In this document: positions 22,560-36,079 of the stretch, piece by piece
Layout of the letters: every line of letters begins with the position of its first letter
How positions within the stretch are numbered: the first letter of the stretch is position 1
From: Epiperipatus broadwayi
Taxonomy: Eukaryota > Onychophora > Udeonychophora > Euonychophora > Peripatidae
NCBI GenBank assembly: GCA_028023455.1
Contig: JAQFVV010012422.1
Location: 7,127,710-7,191,709, forward strand
DNA: 64,000 bases
Reading direction: 5' to 3'
Made by a program: the position numbers and the translations under genes
The notes under the pieces: model-generated
Seen by the model: the letters and a program-made list of their open reading frames with translations, nothing else
What the model was told of the DNA's origin: nothing
Databases searched by the model: none

Positions 22560-23150
22560 ATACTTTTTCAAACAATAACAAACTTCGGTTAAAAGTTCTG
22601 TTTTATCTTAAACAGTAAATAAATTAGATCCAAAATCAGGGTTAAAGGTTAATAAGACATGCAACATTTTAAAATTCATTAATTAAAATGTCCGGATTGT
22701 CAAAAACTAAAGACAACTAGAATTTGCTTTTAATAATTGCGGTTTTATTTTTAACGCCAGGTCGAATAAACCGAAGCGGTTGTTGATATTCTTTGCTAGT
22801 CACTTAGGTTACGCTGAAGAAAGCGAAGATTCACGTGTGATCCGGTAAGCTATCGATCCTATGATTGCAGCGTAACAATTTCTGGATAATTTATTACTCG
22901 TTAATCATTATAATTTTATTGATTTGTTTTCTTTTAAAAAAGAAAACGGTAGTTAAGATTTTGAAGTAATCAAGCAGTGTATTATCATCATTTTTTTTCC
23001 TTTTCTTTTTTTCATTTTTTTTAACAAGTGGCATAACGTAACCTGCTATTTCAACCGGTTTTTCTGGTGCAATTTTGGCGTGATTGTGGGTTGCTAGGCA
23101 GTTTGTTGTTACCCAGTAACAATGCTTATTTCATTGGTTGAACTAATTTC
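22560..23150 (-). promoter_or_regulatory. CpG-rich promoter region with X-box and CCAAT motifs
   Basis: CpGs are frequent (AACCGAAGCGG, TTACGCTGAAGAAAGCG, ATCCGGTAAGC) against a CpG-poor background. GTTACCCAGTAAC at 23108-23120 fits the RFX X-box consensus and is the centre of the palindrome TTGTTAC-CCA-GTAACAA. GTTGCTAGGCAG at 23090-23101 is a one-mismatch relative. A minus-strand CCAAT lies at 23137-23133. A plus-strand donor-like CCG|GTAAGC at 22844/22845 hints at divergent transcription. Factor binding is inferred from motif match only. Confidence 0.5.
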
Positions 23151-24384
23151 TTAGGAAAAAGATATAATTTTTTCACGCAGTTCTTTTTTTCGAATTTTAC
23201 GTTTAAATAACTATGGGAATTTAAAACAAATCGTAGATTAATTAAAGATATGTTAAAACGGATAATCTCATACTTCTACGTGTAGAACATTAAATTTTAC
23301 AAACAAATTAGTAAGGGGTGAAGGATATCGATTCTTTTTTTAAACGAAAACAGTGGAATTTTCAAATTTGCGAAAATCAAATACTTTTGAAATATTAATT
23401 TATTAATAAGTAGGTATTAAAAATATGCCGATACGGATATTCAGAATAATATTTTTAAAACGACACGGTGTCGCTAGTAATCAAGCGATAAAATTTTGAT
23501 TTTTTTTTTTTAAACTACAGTATTTTCCTCGTCTAAATTATTCTATAATACTTTAATAATGAAGTTTAAAAAGTCATTATACTTTCATGTTGGCGAGTTA
23601 TTACTAAATAACTAATTATATTAACAACAGTATTCAGTGTATATAGTAGAAAAGTTTACGATATGTTTTAAAACAGGTAATTCACAATTTAGTGCTCAAA
23701 CATCACCTGACCATATATTTTGCAGAATTTTGTAAAATATATTAATCAATGGTCACTAGGTGGCAGAAAAGAGTTAATCAAGTATGGAATTGGAGTAGAG
23801 AAAAATGTAATGGGGCGGATTAAAAAATTGTCATGATTCTTATGCAACAAATATAAGGGTTTTTGAATATTTTGATGAAATTTGCTTTCGTATTTGTAAG
23901 ATGCATTTTGTATTGGTTAGAGGATTCAGAATAAAATTCAAAGACAAATAAGGAGAAGATAGCATTAGGTAGGAACTGTGCATAACTAATAAGGCTAGTC
24001 ATTAGGAAATTAAAAATTACTTTAAAATATTTGAAAGGCTATAATAAATCAATGAAAATTACTTAGTAAAAATAGTACTTTATTTGGTTTAATTTAAAAA
24101 AGCGATTAACAAGCTTTAAAACTAATTTATAATGTGTCAAGCTATAAAGCTAATAGAGTAAGAAATTTCTTTTAATAGAAGAATTGATGTGTTTAGAATA
24201 CATGGCTTGGTTTATATTTGTGAAGAGTGTGAAAAGAGTATAAATAAAAGATTAGGGAAAAAGAAGACAAGTTATGGAAAATAAATATTAATGAGAAGGA
24301 TAGCTTAGAGTTTTATATATCTGCAATTTATCCACTGTACATTAAACACTTTTTAGCAAAAACCTATTTTACACATATGCATAC

Positions 24385-24785
24385 ACACTCTTATGTTTTG
24401 ACTGTCCTGCAGTCTTCTTCAGGGCCACTTTTACTTAATTTTTTTTTACTTTAAAAAATAAATAAAGTAAAAAGTAAAAGTGCCTCTGAAGAAAACTGCA
24501 GAACAGTCAAAACATAAGTAAAAAAAAAATTAAAGTAAAAGTCACTTTGAAGATGACTGCAAGACTGTCGAAACATAAGATTGTGTATGCATATATTAAT
24601 AAAAACCTTTTATTGTGTCTATATATGCATACACAATCTTATATTTTGACTGTCCTGCAGTCTTCTTCAGAGTCACTTTTACTTTAGTTTTTTTTTTTTT
24701 ACTTTAAAAAAAATAAAGTAAAAGTGATTTTGAAGAAGACTGCGGGACAGTTGAAACATAAGATTGTATATGCATATGTGTACAA
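24385..24785. repeat. Double inverted repeat with five hammerhead-like hairpins (family D)
   Basis: Two adjacent fold-backs carry TTTTACTT-rich arms and a conserved hairpin CTGAAGA-A-GACTG..CAGTC-(G/A)AAAC. It occurs at 24396-24423 (-), 24485-24513 (+), 24547-24575 (+), 24645-24670 (-) and 24730-24757 (+), flanked by CATAAGATTGT and TATGCATAT. The core resembles a hammerhead but has one extra base between CUGAAGA and stem II, and no convincing helix III. Confidence 0.7.
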
Positions 24786-25102
24786 TAAAAGGTTTTTTGC
24801 TATGAAGTGTCTCGAATACAATCAATAAATTGCATTTACATAAGATATTACAGCAAAGTAAAGGAAGTGGTGAATTTGGTAATATTTCTGAGTTCTATAT
24901 ATATCCTTATTTTCTATCTAAGAAAAGACAATAACTAGGTAACAATACTATTATCTTTATCAGTGGTAGTTCATCTTTGCTCCCCACCCCTTCATAATGC
25001 ATCTCAATTTTAAAATTACATCATACATAGTTATGTGAGAACAAAATATTACTGATGCATTTTATACAGCACTTTATTTTCCCCACTTGCAAAATAGCTT
25101 AA

Positions 25103-25132
25103 AGTTTTGACTGTTCAACAGTCTTCTCCAGG
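25103..25132 (-). repeat. Solitary family D hairpin
   Basis: Minus strand CTGGAGA-A-GACTG-TTGAA-CAGTC-AAAAC, the same motif as at 24.4 kb, without the surrounding arms. Confidence 0.5.
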
Positions 25133-26949
25133 ACTTCTAATATTTAAAACTTAAAGAATAAAATATACATAAAAATAAAGGATTCATAGTATTCCTAGAA
25201 AAAGTTTTATAATTGTTCAGGACAATAATTGCAGATTTGTATGCAAAAAAAAATCAAGCAAAAATGGGATAATAATTTGGATAGTGGATGTAATTTATAT
25301 AAAGATCAAAGAAGGAAAGTATTTATTTTTTGAACATAGAATGGTGAAAGAGAAGTTCTATGCCAAATGGTAGGATAAAAATGGTTTTGATTTTTGTTTA
25401 GGCTTTTATAATCAGAATGGTGAATTGGATGAAAGGTGATAAACTTTTATTAATACAGAATAGAAGAGAATATGTCAAAGTGTAGTAGAAATGATTGGGA
25501 GAAGGTAATAAATTGGAGAGAAGTAATTCCGCTTATTTTGAGAAGGTATTAGAGGGAAGAAGTTTTTAAATTCGCTAATAAAATTTCTAATCATGTGACT
25601 TTCTATGCATGAAACATCTCACTTTGTGCAAGGAGAAGTTATTTTATATTACCTTTTTTTGATTGTGCATTATAAATATGCTCGGGAATTTATACGAAGT
25701 TTGGATTGCTGCACCAAACTATGCAAGACTAATCTGTGTTACAAATTTAGATAGACAAAAACATTTAGTTTTTTTAGGATGCTGAAAAAGAACCAAGTAA
25801 TTAGAGAATTATTATGAGTTAACTTAGAAAACCAGGACCGAGGAAAGATTTATTACATCTACTGGAAAACTGTATACAGCAAATTATTATGTACTATGCA
25901 AAAATTACGAATTCCTGAAAAGTAAAGTAAAATGGGTGTCGGATAGAGTATTTTCTTTATTATTTCTATTGTGTCCAAACGGTAAAATTAGGATGGAAAA
26001 CCTACCTGAGATCGATGAGTGACCTTTTTTTTATCTATAAAATACTTAGGTCAAAAACTAAATTATAGATGTAGGATATCAAGATATGTTGCCTCTGCTG
26101 ATAAAATGTAATATTTAAGATGGATAGAAAAAATAAATAAATAAATAAATAAATCTAATAACAAATGATGATTCTGAATAAATTAGAAGCCCTGTGTAGT
26201 TTAGTATAGAGGTATCTGGAGCATAAGATACTCCCATTGATTTGAATTCTGGAACATCCATTACTTAAACTTCTTATCAACTCCCAAGGATTAAAATCAT
26301 CCAATTAAAAGCAATCAATGGAAAATACTGGATAGAAAAAATATAGAGAAATATAATTATGAAAAGATTAAAATTAGTAATGATGTGGATTATATATTAG
26401 AATAAGAAAAAATTAATGATAAAATAAAATAGGTAAAATATTAAAGAAAAAAGCTGTGACAAATATAAGTTGTAGAAACGATGCTGCATATATTAATTTA
26501 AAATCAGTGACAAAGTTGGATAAGATTTGTGAAAATGTGAGGGAAATGCCTTTGAGTAAATATGCAGAGTACAGGTAAAGTTACAAACCGGAAGTAGGAC
26601 ATCCACCATTTTTTATAAGAGATATGAATTTTTGAAAGATTATAGTTTATGCATGGGATTTAGGACTGGTAGAATAATTTCTAATTCACAAATTAACAGG
26701 ATGTCTGATGAGTTAAAAGTGATATTAAATTTTTTAGCTGTTCTATTTTGAAAATCCATACCAACTGGTTAGATTAAGTTGCCAACTTTATATTGGATCA
26801 AATTTATTATTTTTAATTATATTTGCTAAAATTTCAAATTATTTGTTAGAAGTATATGTTTACAAGAAAAAAATATTCTTAAAAATATTACTCCACCTTT
26901 GCAAATAGATATATATTTGAATGCAAGTATAGTTTGTATACTTAGAGTT

Positions 26950-27275
26950 TAGATGTAATATAGAAGATTTGAACACAGATTTCAAGCTTCCTTCAGCTAT
27001 TTACTTTATCTCATATAACCAATACACATGACACACATATGAGAAAGATAAATGATCTCCAATTAATTAATTGCTGGACAAATTGAGTGCTGGTTCAGCA
27101 TGAAATATTATATTGGATATCATTTATCTTTCTCACATATGTTGTATGAGATAGGGTGGATAGCTAAAGGGGGGTTGAAAGTCTGTATTCAAATTTCATA
27201 TATATATATATTGTATATATATAATATATATATATATATGTATTCAAATTTCATATATATATATATTGTATCTAG
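26950..27275. mobile_element. Short fold-back element (family A, copy 4)
   Basis: Inverted arms start GATTTGAACACAGATTTCAAG and end TTGAAAGTCTGTATTCAAATTTC around a centre near 27065. The right-arm hammerhead region (27070-27123, plus strand) keeps stem II GUGCU-GGUUC-AGCAU and GAAA but has lost two bases of CUGAUGA. An AT-repeat follows at 27199-27270. Confidence 0.7.
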
Positions 27276-27289
27276 AAAGATTTGAGCTG

Positions 27290-30239
27290 TATATTATAGT
27301 ATATAAAAAATGAAATATATTGATTGTATTCAATTTCATTTGACTTGATTTATGGATAATGGAGGTATTAAATTATAAATGTTAACTAATAACTATGGTA
27401 ACCATAATATTCAAACAACATTCTTATTTATTATTAGTTATTATCATCAAATCATAAATTAGTTGTGATCAGTTTTAGGGGAAAATATAAATAATTGAAT
27501 AAAAAATAAATACTAGAAAATAATTAAGTGAATCATAAAATAAATCACTTAAATAAAATCATTATTATTACTTCTTATGTGTCCATTTTGTTACTACATT
27601 TATCATAATAAATTATTTATTACAAAATCAAATATTTCATATATGTTTGTTTATTTATTTTGTTTATTGGAATATATTATTAAAGATATATGTTAAAAAT
27701 ATATATTCATTAGAAGATATAGAAAATGTCATGTGACTTATTTGTTTTTGATTGAAAATGAAAAATAATATTGAAATTGTAAAACAGGATTTTTTTTATT
27801 GTATCAAATGTTTTCTAAGTTTTCATTTTTATTTGTTGTAAAAAAAAACAATGTTCTTATACAAAAGAGTGACCATTGAGTACAATTGAAGAGTTGCCCT
27901 AGCAACATTAACATCAGCAAAAATATGTCATAAATAGAACTGAAATGCTTTAACTCTAGTTTTTATAACTTTTGTCATTATCCATAATCGATGCTTTTAC
28001 ATTCATCTTTAAATATTATCAATTTTATTTTAAAAGTGATTAATTTCTAAAATAATGAAAGAATAAAGAATTAAATTGTCTGCCCATTCAGTTTGGAGCA
28101 GTTTGTTAATAAAATTTCAAGAAAAATAGCAGAATATATTATAAAAGAAGAAAAAACATCAAAATTTGTTGTATAGCAAGTAAGCTATAAAATATTCTGT
28201 TATTAAAATTTGAGATTTTATCTGTATATTAAAGATGAATACAAACACCATAATGTATATATAGATATTATAGTTTTGATCAAGGAATTTTACAAGATCA
28301 ATTGATTTAAATTCTATGTGATATTAAGTCATAGAAATTTCACCTTATTGACTTGGAAAAACACTGGCATTTATTACTCACTTGGACTGTAACTGAATTT
28401 TGTCAATGGAAGAATGTCTCATTGCAAATAAATATAAATGATGAAGAAGATCTCATTGCAAATAAAAATAAAATACCACTAGTGTATAAGGTTTGTCCAT
28501 CTGTAATGGTCAGATTTGTACATTTACACAACAAAATCCAGAGTTCTGGCAAATTATACTAAGGCTGATCTAGATGAGGGGTTGAGACCTCAGATCAGAT
28601 TGCACCTCAGTTCAACCAACACGCCATGACTTACTACCCTATTAATGACATATATGAGGCTACACTCAGAGTTTCTTAATTCACGTGCTGGCAATAGCAA
28701 AGGGTGGAGCAAGAGACTCAGGGAATTTTAAGTAAATTACTAATAATTTAACCAAACACATACTTCTATGGCTGGCTGGACAATGCACATATCAATAATT
28801 AATGCCAGTATTAAGAATTTTAACTAAGATTTGGGATGGATTACAAATGATATGCAACACATTGATTATAATTTAATACATTTTAATTATTAAATATATA
28901 TTAAATAAACATGATTGCATTGAATGACACATGCAGGTGTAACAATGATGAGCAAGTTTGAGAACAGAATCTCATCTGATGCACTATAGTTTAAAAGATT
29001 CTATTACAAATTTAATAATCTACAGTCTATTCATGCTTTATTTTACTATACTCTCCCTATTGGGTTTGCGATGGTTAAGTTGGTGCAAGAATAATGATTT
29101 ATTACCATAACATTTAATAAAAGATCATTTAACAATACATAATGAGCTGCAATAGGCTCTCTATGCAGATTATATATGTACAAAACCAGATTACATATTC
29201 AGATCAAAGCTGAAATCTTATTACATTATGGAGGGATGAACTGGAGCTTTGTAGTATTACTTCAGATACTACAGCATTATATATATTACTAGAGGTGTGT
29301 GCATCTTGAATGTATAGTTACTCAGGGGATTCAATATCAAGTGCTCGGTTTTTGTGGACCATATGACTTGCTGTGAATAAATTGAACATATAGTTCAGTG
29401 ATCAGAGCAGCTTATAAAACAATCTGGACCCTTGGGTTGCAGTTCTAAAGAAGAGCTGTCTGAACTAAGTATAATGAGAGGCCATTAAAACCAGAAGCCC
29501 ATTCATATAATAAACATACAGCAAGATATAAATGCACATATGTGCTTCCTAAAAACACATTTGCCATGCTAAATATAATATTAAATAATAATTTAGGGTA
29601 TGCAAATTTTATAGTTTCATTCTGCAAAACTACCATATGCCAGTTTCATAATTAGCATTCTTAAAATATGCTAAAAGGGATCCTTAAAGTAATCCAATTT
29701 ATTAACAAATCTGCATAGCTTATACTATAACTCAAAAGAGGGCTAAAGCATATCTCGGATTTAAGCAATATGCTTTATAACTCATTATTGCATTTATTAA
29801 CTAATTTATTAACTTGCAAACCCAATTCTAACAGCAATAATAATAATAAGCTAAACATAATAGCTTAATGAATATATTTAGATTTTCACAACAGAGATTT
29901 ATGGGTGTGTGCTAAAGATCATCTTCCCCTCAAACTTTATTCATAGAATCAATCTTCATTCTGAACTGGCAATAGCATAAATTATAAAATAAACATATAT
30001 AAAACAAATAAGAAAGGCATGACTGAAGATTAGCAAGTAATACAATAATAACTGAAAAGTTATTATTTAACAAGCATTTAGAGTTCTAGATTTTAATTTA
30101 ATAAGTAGGCAATTTTACAGATATTATTTTAGCAGAATTTTAAATTATATTTTACACATTTAAATCAATTTTAATTGTTAGAACATTATTACAATTTAGA
30201 AGTTTGTGCATGTTATAGATTAGTAACTAGCTTAACTTT
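27290..30239. other. A+T-rich tract with no gene evident
   Basis: The frame 28353-28562 (+) is open but shows no family signature. The patch 28560-28740 is slightly G+C-richer. Nothing is assigned. Confidence 0.5.
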
Positions 30240-30470
30240 TAGATATTTTATTAGAATTATTTTTTTAAAGAGCTTTGCAGGAAAAACTGTTATCACATCT
30301 TTTTTGTTGAGGATTCTCTGTAGCTGTATCATCATCATCCTCAGCTGAGCTGATCCCTTCCCAGTGTCTTCTTGGCAGTCTACTGGTCTCCCCATTCTTT
30401 CATCTCCACAGACCAATCTCTCCAAAGGAGAGCTTGCAAATGGTATGGCCTTAGCCACCAAGTGAACCCT
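30240..30470 (-). other. G+C-richer open segment ending at a polyadenylation-like signal
   Basis: On the minus strand, bases 30470-30300 are clearly richer in G+C than their surroundings and open (segments SSPLERLVCGDERMGRP and VDCQEDTGKGSAQLR). They are followed by GATGATGATG and an AATAAA near 30245. It could be a terminal exon, or the end of an old retroposed sequence. I do not recognise the peptide. Confidence 0.3.
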
Positions 30471-31266
30471 CCTACTTAAAACTTAAGGTTATTTATACAA
30501 GGAAAATTGGTAACTTGAGTGCCCTGTATACAACATTCCACAAAATTTTCATCAATAATTTAAAATCCATAAAAATGAAACCTTTGGTCATTTCTTGGCT
30601 AAAACAATGATGGTTAAACAGGTGACTCTTTGTTCTTAGTTTTTATTTTTAAAATACATTTAAAATTTTGACTCCAAGTTTTATTAATTGCTTACAGATA
30701 TGGTTTTCTAAGAATTTACAACTTTTTTATAGAAACAAATAACTTTTTTTAAAAGAATTTATGTCTGTAAACATTTTATTATATATGTGTGTAGGACTAG
30801 CACAGGATTTGAAATTTATATACCAATGCATTTAAATAAAGAGTTTTTAACTGAGAATAATGCAAATTTATATTAATTTAAAAGAGTTATAATGCTTTTA
30901 AATCTATTGCATTACAGTTTCTTTGGCATATATAGATATATAGGTAATTACACACATATAACAATGTTCACACAACTTCATTTAAATTATACCATTTTAC
31001 ATACAAACATTAATATTACTATTAGATGTGTGCATATATAGAAATACACACACATAAATATATGCTATTAAATATTAAAACATTATTATAAGCTTATATA
31101 TAAGGACTGGAAGGGTTCAAACTGGGAGAAAAGATACTACTATGGCACATAGTAGGTGAAACAGGATGATGGCTAAATAATACTGTTTCACAACTTACTA
31201 ACTATTTATAAAATAAATTGGACAAATATTTGAATAAAAAGGAAAAGTATTGGAATAAAATATCCT

Positions 31267-31281
31267 TTGTTGTTGTTGTTG

Positions 31282-31351
<70 letters not shown>
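31267..31351. repeat. (TTG)n(TTA)n microsatellite
   Basis: About 85 bp of TTG repeats grading into TTA repeats. The overlapping poly-Leu and poly-Ile/Val frames are artefacts of the repeat. Confidence 0.95.
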
Positions 31352-31352
<1 letters not shown>

Positions 31353-31496
31353 TGTGCTTGTTTCTTCTCTACTTCAAGAAGAATTGTTTCTCTGCATTGA
31401 AATCAGAAACAAGGAAACCAGGAGCTATAATAGAACAGTGGATAAAAAATGAAACATTTTACTTATGTGGTATGATATCTGTGTACATTTTTTATT

Positions 31497-31975
31497 AAAA
31501 AAATGTAAATAAGTCAATTATTTTATATAGCACGATGTTTTTTACAAACTGTAATGTTTAAACAACATTAAACTGTTGCACATGCTCACTTCAAACACAT
31601 GATAAAGTCTTTGGAAAAGATAGAATGGCCATCTATCTTTTCAAACCCAAACGCTTTTGTATGGGCGAATCTTAAGTGTTTGAAAGTGAAAATGTGAAGA
31701 TATTAAATAATCACTTTAAATTACTTTTACATGCTTGAATGAATGATGCCGGTGAAATTTACTAGAATTTACGATACGTCATTCTTATCTGAAATTAAAT
31801 GTATGTAAATAAGTCAATTATTTTATATAGCGTGATGTTTTTTACAAACTGTAATATTTTAAACAGCATTAAACTGTTGCACATGCGCTTTGGATTTTAA
31901 CTATAAAATGAATAAATACTAACACTTCAAACACATGATAAAGTCTTTGGAAAAGATAGAATGGCCATCATGTAT
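31497..31975. repeat. Tandem dimer of a 300-bp unit
   Basis: AAATAAGTCAATTATTTTAT occurs at 31509 and again at 31809, followed in both by ATGTTTTTTACAAACTGTAAT and AACACATGATAAAGTCTTTGG. The second copy carries extra sequence (TGCGCTTTGGATTTTAAC). A diverged relative lies at 59440-59620, sharing the TGCATGCGCTTT block and TTTCAAACCCAAA. No ribozyme core was found in it. Confidence 0.8.
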
Positions 31976-33224
31976 GTTCATGTTTCTATTTTAAAATATA
32001 GGATCAAATAATATGTACATTTTATTTTATGATAAGATATCCACACAAAGGTTGGAGAAATTTTTTTTTTTTTAAGTTTAAACTCTTATCCGATGATATA
32101 AATTAATTACTGGCTCAATATTTTTAAATATTCATTTTCTTTTAATTTAACTTAGGGATATTTGCATAGAAGAGTTTAAGTACAATCATAGATTAATAAA
32201 GTCTATTTTATTTAGTCATATTGTTATTTAAAGACTAAGAAAGATATCTTGAAATTTCTCCAACAGTTTATATTGTCCATTGTCCTATAATGTATTTTGT
32301 GATCCATATATATATATATATTATTCATTATTCATTTTATAGAGTAATAGATGATCAAATTAATTATATATTAAAGAGAAATAGTATTTGTACTTCTTAA
32401 CTGGCTATGATTTTAGTCAATTGCACACATTGTTTTTTTTTTTTTTATTACTATTATTAATTCTCATTACAAATTAATAAATTAAAATTTAATTGAAACT
32501 TAATAAACCTATCTATTTTTTTTAAAGTATGCAAGGCAATTTTTGATAGGTAAATCTTAATCTAAGATCAAGACAATACCAATAAGTGAAGTATGGTTAC
32601 ATTATATGATTATTATTAAGTCTAATTAGATATAAATTTTATATTGTCATTACATTGAAATAGTTGTTTGCTTTTTGCTAGTTAACATCAGTTGTATAAA
32701 TAACTTCATTAGTTCATGGTTAATTATTAAGAGCTTGCTTATCTTGTCTAGTTATAAAGATCTTGACAGATTTTATTCTGTCAATAGCCAGAATGATTTG
32801 CCATAATTATCTTTAAACTCATTTGAGGTGGATCATAAATCTTATTAACTATTAAATTTTAATATCTATATTTGGCTTAAATAAAAGACCAATAATTGTT
32901 TTATATGGTTTAGTTGTTATAAAATCCATTTTACTAATTGATTTACAGGAAATTTAAATAGATGGATAGGATTCATTAATTGTGATTCAGTAAATATTCA
33001 ATAGAAACTTACTTCATATTTGATATAATGATATGATTGGATATTAATAATGCAAGGTTATCTAATAGGTTCACTGATAATATGTTCTTGATAATCATTT
33101 CATGTTAATATATAACTTGAGCAATTTAGTATAGATGAGTTAATATTATTTAACATATTATTAAACTTAATATAAAGCTGATTAATGGGTTTATTTTATT
33201 TAAACATTAGAAATATTATAACTG

Positions 33225-33480
33225 TATTTTTATATTGGACTATTTCCATCATCTAATATGTGTGTTGAATGTCTTTAGAAAAGTTTAATTTTTATTAAAT
33301 ATTCCATTCTGTGATATTATTACATTTGTTTCTTGATATTCTAACATTATATTCCTGTTTTATATTACTACATTGAATGAATTTAATATTTAAATAAAAA
33401 ATTAAACTTTTCTAACATCACACTATTAGATGATATATCCAATATAAATACCTACACCATCATCACAAACCTTCAAAACA
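33225..33480. repeat. Fold-back MITE-like element (family 2, copy 2)
   Basis: Arms 33225-33305 and about 33385-33460 are inverted copies (GACTATTTCCATCATCTAAT; TTAGATGATATATCC). The outer end ACCATCATCACAAACCTTCA matches the end of the element at 11750-12142. Confidence 0.7.
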
Positions 33481-33931
33481 CAATAAATATAAAGTTTATA
33501 AAACATTCTCTAAATGTTTTCATAACCATTTATAAACTAGATCATTTAGCTAGGGAATATCATTAAATTTTATCATAAATTTACATTTCTATATGAAATA
33601 TTTGATTAGTAAAGTATATCAGAACTTAGTTATTTACTGGTTTGATTTTGATTTCATTCAATTACAAATTAAATGGATATCTACAGGTCATAACAGAATT
33701 CCTATTTACTGGTACATGATTTGCTCTGTTATAAATAATATTTAAATCATAAAGACATTTTTTTTCATTATCTATTATTTTAAAGATCACATGATCACCA
33801 TTTCTTATGCTAGCACATAACTGTTATTAAAATAGGCAAGCTCTCCATACAGTAGTGCCACTCAGTGCCAACCAGAGTAATCAATGGATACCAGAAGGCT
33901 TCTTCATAAAATCCCATCTAGTGCCTACTTA

Positions 33932-33989
33932 TGCAATATCCCCAGACTAGATTCTGGCTTGTGGCCTTCGTCAGTGAGACTCATTGGAT
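33932..33989 (-). ncRNA. Degenerate hammerhead (family C)
   Basis: The core is CUGACGA (the changed base is at the variable seventh position) at 33974-33968, with stem II AGGC/GCC and helix III CUAGUC. GAAA reads GAAU, which breaks the 15.1-16.1 pair. Confidence 0.6.
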
Positions 33990-34562
33990 CTGAGAGCACT
34001 TTATCTAGATCTTAGGATCTAATGCAACTCTCCAGCAGCCACCTTTTATCTCTACTTAACTACAAAACTATGAGAATAAAATTGAAAACCCAATAATATT
34101 TTCAATCTAAGCTCAATAGCTTATATAGTCATATGGATCTGAACTCAATTTAGTACCCATAAATTTGGTGTCTTTGGCTCTTTAACAACCATAGCCATCA
34201 CTATCCTATTAGGCAGGATTGGTGTTAAACCATTAAACATCACACGATCACCATTTCTTATGGTAGCACATAGCTGTTATTAAAACAGGCAAAACTCTCC
34301 ATACAGTAGTGCCACTCAGTGACAACCAGAGTAATCAATAGATGCCAGAAGGATAGTGATGGCTATGGTTGTTAAAGAGCCAAAGACACCAAAATGTATG
34401 GATAATAAACTGACTTCAGATCCATATGACTATATAAGTTATTGAACTTAGATTGAAAATATTATTGGGTTTTCAATTTTATTCTCATAGTTTTGTAGTT
34501 GAGATAAAATATGGCTGCTGGAGCGTTGCATTAGATCCTAAGATCTAGGTGCAGTGCTCTCA

Positions 34563-34620
34563 GATCCAAAGATCCTCATTGATGAAGGCCACAAGCCAGA
34601 AACTAATCTGGGGATATTGG
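34563..34620 (+). ncRNA. Degenerate hammerhead (family C, inverted copy)
   Basis: UUGAUGA at 34579-34585 replaces CUGAUGA, losing the conserved C3. GAAA is kept and stem I still pairs AUCCAA/UUGGAU and UCCUCA/UGGGGA. Helix III reads ACUAAU, so its palindrome is broken. Confidence 0.6.
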
Positions 34621-34999
34621 ATGAATAGGCACTAGATGGGATTTATGCACAAGCCTTCTGGTATCCATTGATTACTCTGGTTGGCACTGAGTGGCAATAC
34701 TGTATGGAGAGTTTTGCCTGTTTTTATCTTTTATTTTATTTTTATGTCAGTAATAAATAGTTTTCTAAAACCTGTAGAGCAAATTTCTTTTGTTTCATAA
34801 CATACACTAACCAAATGAATGTAGATGGATAATGGAACAGAAGATCAATTATTATCCCTTTATAATATATTAAGCTAAAACTCATAGTACGATTTAGTTT
34901 TGAACAGTTACTACATACTGGTAAAATTATTTTAAACAATCAGAATTGTTTCAACTTAGTTTGTAAAGCCTAAATGAATTATTGTTTAGATTATCTAAA

Positions 35000-35420
35000 G
35001 CTAACAAAATTCTATTTAAAGTTCTAAATTATAATTTTAAAAAAATGACAAAAATAAAAATTTTTTAAGTCAGTATAAAAGAATTCTTTTTCAGTCAATT
35101 ATAAATTGTGACCATACAAAATTGATTTCTCTTGACTTACCTTTTTTAAGAAGTAAATATTTTCAAATACAATCTAAAACTAATCACATTATTCTTCTAA
35201 AGTAATAAATATTATGCAAATATTTTGGTAAAAATCATAAATATGTAACAAACTATGGAAAGTATATGTTTTCATTTTCATAATCAAAATAAAAGACAGT
35301 GTACTTAAAAGCTGTTGTCAGAAAAGTGTTGGACTCATTTGTAATAAGCTTATCTATATAATAATGACATCTTGAGATTTCTTTTAAACTAAATTTTGTC
35401 ATCAAATGAATGTAAAACAC
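35000..35420. repeat. Diverged dispersed repeat, paired with 56520-56890
   Basis: Shared blocks in the same order (AAAATCATAAATAT, AAACTATGGAAA.TATA, AGCTTAT.TATA, TGACATCTT.AGATTT, TTTTAAACTAAA) link this tract to 56640-56880. No terminal structure or coding is visible. Confidence 0.5.
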
Positions 35421-36079
35421 AAATACAAAAGATAGCCATAATATAAGAATTAAAATTAATGGAACAATATCATTATTGATAACGATCATGTTATTTTTGG
35501 AAAAGATTAGTATGTGAAAATGAATTGAAGAATGACTAAGGTTCATTGTACCTATGCAAAAATTGGAATAAGTAACAATATTAAACTTACTATGTAATTG
35601 AAATACAGAATAAGAGAATAGAAAACTTTTTAGCCTGAAATGACTACAATTTCATTTATTTATCATAATGGCTATGAGTCATCATTTCTAAAAAAAAGTA
35701 TTTTTTTATGATATAATTGAGGTCCCAAATTTAATTTTTTTAAATTATTAGCATTGTTTGCAATATATAATATTTATATGCACTTAAAAAAAATAGAACC
35801 ATAGAACTGTAGAAACATGGGAGAGCTCCTGACTAGTCTGCCTTGAATTGTTTTCCTTTAATAAAATTACAATCAATACTATAATTGTAATTAATAATTA
35901 ATTGCTTTGTGCCTATATTTGTAATTAATAAGATATATGCGATATATATTTCACACAAATAAATACAATAAATAAGTAATTGGCTATTTGAGTTTATTTT
36001 GCTAAGTACTTTCGAAGGAATACTTTCATTATCAAAGCTGTGTGCAAAGTGAATTGCAGAGTAAGACATGTGCTATGAG

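Larger units (their letters stand above)
33783..34735. mobile_element. Head-to-head family C retrozyme-like repeat, about 950 bp
   Basis: A direct family C copy (33783-34231) is followed by the start of a second (34232-34350), then by an inverted copy (34360-34735), making a large imperfect palindrome. Ribozyme regions lie at 33932-33989 (-) and 34563-34620 (+); both carry substitutions at key positions. The direct part repeats the roughly 450-bp period seen at 3.2-3.9 kb. Confidence 0.8.

Noticed and set aside
31218-31452. Poly-Ile/Val and poly-Leu open frames.
   Set aside because: Translations of the TTG/TTA microsatellite.
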